A stretch of DNA of 35,762 nt from an uncultured Owenweeksia sp. GTDB taxonomy: Bacteria; Bacteroidota; Bacteroidia; Flavobacteriales; Schleiferiaceae. Numbering within the stretch: position 1 is the stretch's first letter; each line of letters opens with the position of its first letter. The translations under genes were made by a program, and so were the position numbers. The stretch covers positions 1 to 35,762 of the forward strand of contig CAKZRR010000051.1 of NCBI GenBank assembly GCA_937146805.1, given 5' to 3'. The notes under the pieces are model-generated. The model was not told the DNA's origin and made no database searches. It was given only the letters and a program-made list of their open reading frames with translations. Positions 25,458-32,366 of this stretch are shown piece by piece.

Positions 25458-26022
25458 ACTCATTTGGGTGGTAGCAGCATGGGCTAGCTTAAGTTTTTGC
25501 GCCCACGCCCAAAACTCCAACATTAACCATCCCTATCTTTTAGAAAAATCTTCATTTTTTAAAACCAGCTTTAATTGGGGTGAACTTTCGGTGGCTGGCA
25601 CCATGGCCGTAAAATTTGTAGATCAAGGTAACTTTAGGGTATCAATAGCGAGTGGTATGGGAGGAACACTTCTTGACCTTGAATGGATAGACGGAAATAT
25701 GGAAATTCATTTTATACCGGAGGTAATGAACAAAAAGATGCTTTTAAAACAGTTAGAGAAAGATCTCTCTTTAACCTTTTTGGCCATACTCCATAATGCG
25801 CACTTTAAGGATGACTATCTATTTAAAAATAACTCAAAAAAGTTTGAGGTGGATCTAGATGAAAAGTATCGTCCTAGCCAAGTATGGCAACTTGGTTTTT
25901 TTAATGGAAAGAAAAAGTCTTTGTCATTTTTCTATAAAAATGAAAAAATTGAAACGGTAAGTATGTCTCATAAAAGGCGAAACGTACATTTGCAACTTAC
26001 TAATTTAAGTCCCTCTACTTGA
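25429..26022 (+). CDS. Secreted LolB-like protein of unknown function (TTG start)
   Basis: A 197-residue protein starting at TTG 25429, inside the end of the LolA gene. No ATG precedes the hydrophobic segment, and this TTG gives a good signal peptide (MKRSFLKSYK, a hydrophobic stretch, CAHAQ at about 28). The mature part is rich in beta strands, including GELSVAGTMAVKF and GGTLLDLEW, like the opening of LolB-type or DUF3261 proteins of aryl polyene clusters. I propose an outer-membrane receptor or periplasmic partner of LolA, but the family is not recognised with certainty. The Cys in SFCAHAQ could be a lipobox variant; the context is not a clean one. Confidence 0.6.
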   Translation: MKRSFLKSYKLIWVVAAWASLSFCAHAQNSNINHPYLLEKSSFFKTSFNWGELSVAGTMAVKFVDQGNFRVSIASGMGGTLLDLEWIDGNMEIHFIPEVMNKKMLLKQLEKDLSLTFLAILHNAHFKDDYLFKNNSKKFEVDLDEKYRPSQVWQLGFFNGKKKSLSFFYKNEKIETVSMSHKRRNVHLQLTNLSPST

Positions 26023-26378
26023 ACGACTTTTACAAATTACAGAAAATCACCAAGCAACATTTAGCTAGTTTTGAGGCTCAAATAACCTTAAACCCAAGAG
26101 CAGATGTTTACCGTGGTCACTTCCCCAATCAGCCCATTGCTCCAGGAGTTTGTTTGGTACAAATGGTAACAGAGATAGTTAGTGCACATCTTGACAAGAA
26201 ACTGGCATTAAAGACCGCGAGGCAAATCAAATTTTTAGCCGTGGTAAATCCCAATGAAGTGCCAGAGTTAACCTTAGAAGTTACTCTATCCGAAAGTGAA
26301 ATTGGTCAAAATTTTAAATGCACTGCGCACTTTGAGAATCAAAAATTTTTCAAAATAAGTGGAGAACTTAGCGAGTAA
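26019..26378 (+). CDS. Hotdog-fold 3-hydroxyacyl-ACP dehydratase, FabZ/ApeI-like
   Basis: A 119-residue hotdog dehydratase beginning with TTG 26019, which overlaps the previous stop (TTGA). The loop YRGHFPNQPIAPG carries the catalytic histidine (H34) as in FabZ, but the residue 14 places later, Glu in FabZ, is Gln48 in VCLVQM; a Glu follows at 52. It should dehydrate the beta-hydroxyacyl chain to the trans double bond of the polyene, probably as a complex with the other hotdog dehydratase at 19134-19568. Its end overlaps the glycosyltransferase gene by 20 bases. Confidence 0.8.
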   Translation: MNDFYKLQKITKQHLASFEAQITLNPRADVYRGHFPNQPIAPGVCLVQMVTEIVSAHLDKKLALKTARQIKFLAVVNPNEVPELTLEVTLSESEIGQNFKCTAHFENQKFFKISGELSE

Positions 26379-27510
26379 CCCCTTAGGGATATTAATTGCC
26401 ATACCCACTTATAATAATGGAAATACGCTGGCTAGAGTATTAGATAAAACACTGGCACTTGGCTATCCCATTTTGCTAATAAACGATGGCTGCACTGATA
26501 ACAGTGCCAACATACTAAGTAGTTACGCTCAAAAAATTAATCTCATCACCTTTCCAAAAAACAAAGGAAAAGGAATGGCGCTTAGGGCCGCCTTTGAATT
26601 TGCATTAGCCCAAAACTATCAACACTTAATTACGTTAGATTCAGATGGACAGCATTTCCCCGAAGATGTGTCTTGCTTTGTTGAAAAGATACAACAAAGC
26701 CCTCATTCGTTGATTATGGGTGCTCGTAAGCTCAAGGAAGAAGGAGCCCCAACAAAAAGCTCATTTGGAAACAAGTTTTCTAACTTTTGGTATTACCTAG
26801 AAACTGGTATAAAACTACCCGATACGCAAACTGGGTTCAGATGTTATCCGCTCAAGTATCTTAAAAATATTAAACTCTACACCAGTAAGTTTGAACTAGA
26901 AATTGAAGTTATAGTAAAACTAGCCTGGAAAGGTGCCAAGGTGCATAGCGTACCTATTAAAGTTAAATACGACCCCGAAGAACGAGTTTCTCATTTTAGG
27001 CCCGGTGTTGATTTTTTTAGAATTAGCGTACTAAATACTTACCTAGTCTTTTTAACACTTCTGTGGTATTTGCCCAAGCGCCTTTTTAGTAAAAACATTT
27101 TTAAGTTAATTTGGAAAGAAGCTGTAAAAGCAGATGAAAGCAATTTAAAAAAAGCTCTTTCAATCGGTTTTGGTTTTTTCTTTGGGATAGTTCCTATTTG
27201 GGGATTTCAACTTCTAATAGGTATTCCATTTAGTATTGCTACTAAACTTAATAAAGTTTTGTTTGTGACTGCAGCCCATATCAGCATACCTCCTATGATT
27301 CCTCTAATAGTTGTGGCCAGCTATAAAACAGGCCAATGGCTACTGGGCACTCCTCAGGTTGTATTACCAAAAATAAGTGAAATTACCCTCGAAACGATTC
27401 ATACCAATTTTGTGATTTATGCTTGGGGAGCCATAGTACTAGCCGTAATCATAGGACTCGTAACCACGCTATTATCTTGGGTCGTTTTGCATTTTACACG
27501 TAAAAAGTAA
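26359..27510 (+). CDS. GT2 glycosyltransferase with C-terminal DUF2062 membrane domain (GTG start)
   Basis: A 383-residue protein. Residues 10-240 form a GT2 domain of the DPM1-like type: IAIPTYNN, LLINDGCTDNS at 39-49 and the metal-binding LDSDGQH at 93-99, a motif common to enzymes that use polyprenyl-phosphate or lipid acceptors. Residues about 270-375 are DUF2062 with membrane helices (GFGFFFGIVPIWGFQ). The GTG at 26359 lies within the end of the dehydratase gene and is the only start that keeps the first strand. Last gene of the operon; its stop is 3 bases from the end of the convergent ligase. Likely builds the sugar part of a polyene glycolipid, by inference. Confidence 0.82.
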   Translation: MENLASNPLGILIAIPTYNNGNTLARVLDKTLALGYPILLINDGCTDNSANILSSYAQKINLITFPKNKGKGMALRAAFEFALAQNYQHLITLDSDGQHFPEDVSCFVEKIQQSPHSLIMGARKLKEEGAPTKSSFGNKFSNFWYYLETGIKLPDTQTGFRCYPLKYLKNIKLYTSKFELEIEVIVKLAWKGAKVHSVPIKVKYDPEERVSHFRPGVDFFRISVLNTYLVFLTLLWYLPKRLFSKNIFKLIWKEAVKADESNLKKALSIGFGFFFGIVPIWGFQLLIGIPFSIATKLNKVLFVTAAHISIPPMIPLIVVASYKTGQWLLGTPQVVLPKISEITLETIHTNFVIYAWGAIVLAVIIGLVTTLLSWVVLHFTRKK

Positions 27511-27522
27511 GGATCACTTTTT
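27502..27522. terminator. Possible bidirectional terminator hairpin at convergent stops
   Basis: AAAAAGT (27502-27508) and ACTTTTT (27516-27522) are 7-bp inverted arms with a 7-base loop. They cover the stop codons of both convergent genes. On each strand the hairpin runs into or ends in a T run. The stem is mostly A-T, so it may be weak. Confidence 0.35.
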
Positions 27523-28776
27523 TCTAAGATCTTTTATTAGAATGGGCTTTCTACTTTGATTGGCAAACCGCTTGTTATAGATAAAATCTCTATCTACAAA
27601 AACAACTTCGGGGCTAACGCGTAAACCCGCTTGCAATCTCTGCTTTATCTCTACTTGTTCTTTTTCAGAACAATGACAAAAAATACGCAGGGTATCATTT
27701 GCCAAGTCATCCGTATCTATTTCCAAATAAAAACTTTTCACGGCTTTTATTCCGTTCAAAACATCAAAAACCATGTTAGGAAAAAGTGTTGTCCCTTTTA
27801 TTTTCAACATTTGCTGCTGCCTCCCTAAAACAGGGCCTAAGCGTAAACCCTCTCTATTACAGTTACATTTATCCTCAAAATATTGACATAAATCGCCTGT
27901 TTTAAAACGAATAAGTGGCATACCTTGTACTCCCAAGGGTGTTACAACCACCTCTCCAATTTCTCCATTTTTAACCTGCTGTCCTTTTTCATTTACCACC
28001 TCCGTATAAATAAGGTGTTGCTGTGAATGCACACCAGAAAACTCGGAGCAAGCCGTAAAAGCTGTAGCCATTTCGGTGCAAGCATACGTAGAGATTAGCT
28101 CCACATTCCATTGCTCTTTTATTTGCTTTGCAATGGCGCCCAATTTCATCTCCTTGTTCCATACCGGTTCTCCAATGCAGATTATTTTTTGCACCGAACA
28201 ATCATTAATAGAAATCCCGTTGGACTGGGCATATTTAATAAGCATAGGGACAAACGAAGGAACGGCAATTAGGACCGTAGGTTTAAAATCTAAAATGTTT
28301 TTCCATTGCATAGCCAAAACACCCGGACCCGTTCTAATAAAAGAAGCCCCTAAAGCTCTAGCACCATAGTGATAAGCCAAACCTGCCATAAACTGCTTGT
28401 CCATGGTAGTGGTAAGTTGAATGGTATCGGTATTGCTGCATCCCCCGATTTGAAAAGAACCTTTTTCGTTGATCGCCAATCGTTGCAAATCCGATTCCGT
28501 TAAAAAATTTGCTACCGCTTTACCCAAAGTTCCTGATGTACTGGCAAAATCCAACACTTCGTTTCTATCTACCGCCAAAAAGCTCCAGTTGTCCTTTGCT
28601 ATATCATCTTTTGTGGTAAAAGGAAGTTCGGCAAAATCGCCTGTCGTTTTTAGGCTAGCCACCGTAAAACCTTTTCCCAACTTTTGGCGGTAAAAAGGCG
28701 AATTAGTATGCGCATACTTCAGCTGCAATAGCAGCGCCTCACTTAAAATAACTTCTTCTATTTGCTTTCTAGGCAT
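27514..28776 (-). CDS. PaaK-like acyl-CoA/acyl-ACP ligase (adenylating)
   Basis: A 420-residue adenylate-forming enzyme of the phenylacetate-CoA ligase family. It has the phosphate loop STSGTLGK at 79-86, the YACTEMAT motif at 231-238 that binds AMP, RFKTGDL at 290-296, and the short C-terminal domain beginning around GRQQQMLKIKG. Three cysteines near 297-306 (CQYFEDKCNC) lie where many PaaK homologues have a Cys cluster. In this cluster it most likely activates p-coumarate from the ammonia-lyase and loads it on CoA or directly on ACP, the role of ApeH in E. coli. It overlaps the upstream C45 gene by 19 bases. Confidence 0.85.
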   Translation of the reverse strand: MPRKQIEEVILSEALLLQLKYAHTNSPFYRQKLGKGFTVASLKTTGDFAELPFTTKDDIAKDNWSFLAVDRNEVLDFASTSGTLGKAVANFLTESDLQRLAINEKGSFQIGGCSNTDTIQLTTTMDKQFMAGLAYHYGARALGASFIRTGPGVLAMQWKNILDFKPTVLIAVPSFVPMLIKYAQSNGISINDCSVQKIICIGEPVWNKEMKLGAIAKQIKEQWNVELISTYACTEMATAFTACSEFSGVHSQQHLIYTEVVNEKGQQVKNGEIGEVVVTPLGVQGMPLIRFKTGDLCQYFEDKCNCNREGLRLGPVLGRQQQMLKIKGTTLFPNMVFDVLNGIKAVKSFYLEIDTDDLANDTLRIFCHCSEKEQVEIKQRLQAGLRVSPEVVFVDRDFIYNKRFANQSRKPILIKDLRKK

Positions 28777-30449
28777 TCTTGCAATCTATCTCTAATCTGT
28801 TGTTCCTCAGCCTTTGAGGCCACTACTTTGGTTAATGCTTGTTGATAAGCTTCAGCTGCTTTGGCTGACTCACCTTTCTCAAAATAATAATTACCAACCA
28901 ACTGATATGTTAAGTACAAATTGGGATTTGAATTTATAAAATGCCCTATTTCTTCATCCGATAATTCGAGTGGTGCGCCTGTTAGCGTAAAATCAACAAT
29001 AGACCATTTAACAGCGTTGTAATGTTCAAATTTTTGATACTCCGTACTATTTAAAAACGGGTCTGCTTTTATTGTTTGACTGGCCATATGGATTGGTACT
29101 ATTCTTTTGGCAGCACTGGTTCTATCGTCAAAAACTGAGTCTAAATCGTAACAAACAAAGGCACCTAACTGATAGGGATTTGTAGAAACCCACATTTTTT
29201 TCTCAGCAGGTTTAAAAACTATTCCATGATGGGCCAATAATTGATTAATCGCCAAGGTATTTCCCAATCCAATATCTTGATTATTCACGCCCTTCATATC
29301 TCGCAAAACAGCAACGGCCTGCAGCACAGTCATTTTCTTGTTGCCATTCACCAATTCCTCCATTCTTTTTAAGCGTTGCTTAGAGTCCGAATTTTCCAGG
29401 TTCTCCTTATTGGATTCTTCGTTGCTAAAAGTGCTACTTTGATAGTGGTTTGAGCAGCTTAAGCTGGATGACTCCACTTCATAAATTCCTGTTTTACCGG
29501 GCGATTTCTCAATAATAGCTGCCTTATTTTCCTTTCCCGAACCTATCAGCAACGATTCCGAAACAAAAATATCACTCTCCTTAGCAATCGCATAGGCCTC
29601 ATTAATAGTGGTGGCATACTGCAAAATCCTTCTTGCCAAAATAGAAATAGGCATTTTGGCGCTGGTGGGCACCACCGATTTTGATGCGTTGATAGTTACA
29701 GTTAAACCATGCTCATTCATCCCTGAAACAACCCCCATTAAACCTGCCCACGAATAGCTTGCAAAAGCATATCCACTATCTGGCTTTATAAAGCTGAGCA
29801 CTTTATCCTGGCTAAAATCCGCTCCCATATAAAAATCAAAATTTCTACCAATTAGCAGATCTCCATCTGCACTAGCGCTATCCCATACCGCAAAAGAGGT
29901 ACAACCCACTAAGCTTAAATCTTGTAGAGCATGCCCAATATCATGAGCCGCATGATAATTTAAAATACGGTAATAGGCGGGGGCAATGTGTGTGTATTTA
30001 TCTGAAAACGACTTAGAAACACCATATATTTCCCTAAGATACTCCTCCGGAATATGCTCGTCCATATTTCTATTAAACCAGCCCACAAAAAACTTCAAGA
30101 AAAAACGAAAAACGGAAGAAGGCACTAATCGCTCTATCTGCGTTACAAAATAGTCCTCCTGTAGTTCTATTTCTTTTTTGGCCAATTTGCCATAAACCAA
30201 GCCCCTTTCAAACGGGCTGCCTTCAATGTACATTTCAAAAATCCCGAACTCATTTTTACGGTACCATGAGTTGTTCATAAAACGGACATCCATCTCCTTG
30301 TTTACCTGTGCATTCAAAACTCCTGGCGAAACATCCGAAATAGCAGGTGTATCTACCTGAATCGCCCACAAAAAACAAATCGCAAAAATTACCAGAAACA
30401 AAAACGATCCTATAAAAAATCGTTTTAGAAATTTACCAATAGCTGGCAT
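28758..30449 (-). CDS. C45/AAT-like Ntn-hydrolase acyltransferase with TPR tail
   Basis: A 563-residue protein. An N-terminal membrane anchor (about 11-31) is followed by a domain of the acyl-CoA:6-aminopenicillanate acyltransferase / peptidase C45 type. Its nucleophile would be Cys183 in LVGCTSFAVWD, with GRNFDF following at 201-206 and NEHGL further on, typical of this Ntn-hydrolase family. In the fungal enzyme the Cys is freed by self-cleavage; the Gly-Cys here is compatible with that. The C terminus (about 490-563) is TPR-like (YQLVGNYYFEKGESAKAAEAYQQAL). The topology suggests a periplasmic enzyme. It may form the ester or amide between polyene and acceptor; the substrate is unknown. First gene of a two-gene unit. 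Confidence 0.78.
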   Translation of the reverse strand: MPAIGKFLKRFFIGSFLFLVIFAICFLWAIQVDTPAISDVSPGVLNAQVNKEMDVRFMNNSWYRKNEFGIFEMYIEGSPFERGLVYGKLAKKEIELQEDYFVTQIERLVPSSVFRFFLKFFVGWFNRNMDEHIPEEYLREIYGVSKSFSDKYTHIAPAYYRILNYHAAHDIGHALQDLSLVGCTSFAVWDSASADGDLLIGRNFDFYMGADFSQDKVLSFIKPDSGYAFASYSWAGLMGVVSGMNEHGLTVTINASKSVVPTSAKMPISILARRILQYATTINEAYAIAKESDIFVSESLLIGSGKENKAAIIEKSPGKTGIYEVESSSLSCSNHYQSSTFSNEESNKENLENSDSKQRLKRMEELVNGNKKMTVLQAVAVLRDMKGVNNQDIGLGNTLAINQLLAHHGIVFKPAEKKMWVSTNPYQLGAFVCYDLDSVFDDRTSAAKRIVPIHMASQTIKADPFLNSTEYQKFEHYNAVKWSIVDFTLTGAPLELSDEEIGHFINSNPNLYLTYQLVGNYYFEKGESAKAAEAYQQALTKVVASKAEEQQIRDRLQECLESK

Positions 30450-30481
30450 ATAACGGAGGTGTATTGTAAAAAATAAAAGTC

Positions 30482-30489
30482 CAAAACTA
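30482..30489 (-). promoter_or_regulatory. -7 promoter element for the C45-ligase unit
   Basis: Minus-strand TAGTTTTG, a full TAnnTTTG match 33 bases before the ATG at 30449. It is the same octamer as the one upstream of the MMPL fusion unit (14351-14358). No -33 TTG at normal distance. Confidence 0.4.
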
Positions 30490-30621
30490 CCTAATAATTT
30501 TGTGCTTTTAAACTTTCAAGCCCAGCATCCTTTATTAACTTTTCGCCTGTATTCAATTTAACTCCATCCGCTGCCCTTCCTGTTTATTTTAGTTTCTTTG
30601 CGGCCAACAAAACCGTAAAAA

Positions 30622-31581
30622 ATGGCATCAGTTTCTCTTATTTTAAAAGGCATGGCTATGGGTATGGCCGAGGTAGTACCAGGCGTATCGGGTGGCACCA
30701 TTGCTTTTATAACCGGTATTTACGAACGTTTGCTGCTATCCATAAAGGCCATTGACTTAAACCTACTGCAGCTTATTTTTAAGGGAAAAATTAAAGACGC
30801 CTGGACCAAAATAGACGGCAACTTTTTAGCTCTACTCATTGGCGGTATGGGCGCGGGTATTGTAGTAGGTGTTTTTGCCATTACCTGGTTGCTCGAAAAT
30901 CAACCCATCGGTATTTGGTCCTTCTTCTTTGGGCTTATCCTAGCCTCCTGTTTGGTAATTGGTAAAGATATTAGCCAATGGAACATTACCAATGTAGTAG
31001 CGCTGGTGCTAGGAACTGGCTTAGTATATTACGTTACGGTAGCGGTGCCTAGCTCTGGAAACGAAGCCCTTTGGTTTGTATTTATTTGTGGAGCCGTGGC
31101 TATTTCAGCACTACTATTGCCCGGATTATCAGGTAGTTTTATTCTACTTTTATTAGGCATGTACACCTACATCATTCCTAAAGTAAAAGACTTATTATCA
31201 GGTGATTTATCAGGTATTATGGTAATTGTAGTTTTTGCGGTAGGTTGTCTTACGGGCTTGCTTAGCTTTTCAAGGGTACTTACCTGGGCCTTTAAAAATT
31301 TTAAAAATGTAACCTTGGCATTTTTAACGGGCTTAATGCTGGGCTCCCTTAACAAAGTGTGGCCTTGGCAGCAAGTGCTTAGCACCTCTATAAACGATCA
31401 TGGCGAAGAAAAAGTGGCCTTTTCTAAAAGCGTATTACCTAGCACTTTTAGCGATTTAAGCGATAACTTTTTATACGGAAATCAAGCCCAAGTAGGCATT
31501 GCTATTGGCTGCATAATTTTTGGTTTTGCTTTGGTGCTTTTGATGAGCCACTTTGGAGCCAAAAACAACGCCACCGACTAA
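30622..31581 (+). CDS. DUF368 membrane protein, probable polyprenyl-phosphate translocase
   Basis: A 319-residue integral membrane protein with about nine to ten helices. The N terminus MAMGMAEVVPGVSGGTIAFITGIYERL and the inner repeat LLLPGLSGSFILLLLGMY are the DUF368 hallmark. Members of this family (PopT) have been shown to recycle undecaprenyl phosphate across the inner membrane in other bacteria. Start ATG 30622 directly precedes the conserved region. It is divergent from the C45 gene and 35 bases before aroE; a link to the glycolipid part of the pigment cluster is possible but unsupported. Confidence 0.87.
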   Translation: MASVSLILKGMAMGMAEVVPGVSGGTIAFITGIYERLLLSIKAIDLNLLQLIFKGKIKDAWTKIDGNFLALLIGGMGAGIVVGVFAITWLLENQPIGIWSFFFGLILASCLVIGKDISQWNITNVVALVLGTGLVYYVTVAVPSSGNEALWFVFICGAVAISALLLPGLSGSFILLLLGMYTYIIPKVKDLLSGDLSGIMVIVVFAVGCLTGLLSFSRVLTWAFKNFKNVTLAFLTGLMLGSLNKVWPWQQVLSTSINDHGEEKVAFSKSVLPSTFSDLSDNFLYGNQAQVGIAIGCIIFGFALVLLMSHFGAKNNATD

Positions 31582-31616
31582 ACGATTATGTACGCATCCG
31601 ATAAAAATATAGGTTT

Positions 31617-32342
31617 ATGAAACTTGGTTTAATCGGAAAAACATTGAGTCATTCCTTTTCTCAAAAATATTTTAATGCTAAGTTTTTGCAGCTTTCGCTG
31701 GGTGGATATAGCTACCACAATATAGAATTGGAAAGTATAGACTTGTTCCCAAAATGGCGTGCGCAAAACCCGCTTTACCAAGGGTTGAATGTTACCATCC
31801 CTTATAAAAAAAGTATCCTCCCTTTTTTAGATGCACTTAGTAAAGAGGCAAAGGAAATACAAGCCGTAAATACAATAGCCTCTAAAAATGGAAAACTAAT
31901 TGGCCACAACACCGATTGGATTGGTTTTACCGAAAGCTTGCGACCATTGTTAAAACCGTGGCATCGAGAGGCACTTATATTAGGAAATGGTGGTGCTGCC
32001 AAAGCTGTGGCCTATAGTCTTAAAAAACTAGGAATCTCTTTTAGTATTTGCAGCCGACAACCTGCCACAAATTGCCTTAGTTATGCCGAGGCCAACGAGC
32101 GCTTAAACGGTACTTTTTTGGTAATAAATACCACCCCTTTAGGGAGCTTCCCCCAATTAAATGAAATGCCTGCGGTAAACACCGAAAAGCTCAGTAAAAA
32201 GCATTTAATTTATGACCTTATTTACAACCCCTCCGAAACCCTTTTGCTACAAAAAGCAAAGCTGGCCGGGGCGCAAATTAAAAATGGCGAACAAATGCTG
32301 TTAATTCAAGCAGAAAGAGCCTTTGAAATTTGGAATGAATGA
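31617..32342 (+). CDS. aroE: Shikimate dehydrogenase AroE
   Basis: Reduces 3-dehydroshikimate to shikimate with NADPH in the aromatic amino acid pathway. The 241-residue protein is somewhat short for AroE but has all key features: the shikimate-binding SHSFS at 11-15, NVTIPYK with the catalytic lysine (K64), NTDWIGF with D100, and the nucleotide-binding GNGGAAKA at about 123-130. A cytosolic enzyme. The pathway supplies the tyrosine that the pigment cluster uses, but aroE is followed by unrelated genes, so proximity may be chance. Confidence 0.92.
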   Translation: MKLGLIGKTLSHSFSQKYFNAKFLQLSLGGYSYHNIELESIDLFPKWRAQNPLYQGLNVTIPYKKSILPFLDALSKEAKEIQAVNTIASKNGKLIGHNTDWIGFTESLRPLLKPWHREALILGNGGAAKAVAYSLKKLGISFSICSRQPATNCLSYAEANERLNGTFLVINTTPLGSFPQLNEMPAVNTEKLSKKHLIYDLIYNPSETLLLQKAKLAGAQIKNGEQMLLIQAERAFEIWNE

Positions 32343-32350
32343 TAACTTTG
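32323..32350 (+). promoter_or_regulatory. Bacteroidota-type promoter for the DUF349 gene
   Basis: TTG (32323-32325), 17 bases, then TAACTTTG (32343-32350), a full -7 match. This is the only promoter in the window with both elements at an acceptable spacing. It lies over the end of aroE and would give a leader of about 10 bases before the ATG at 32367. Confidence 0.45.
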
Positions 32351-32366
32351 CAACAAAGCAATTACA

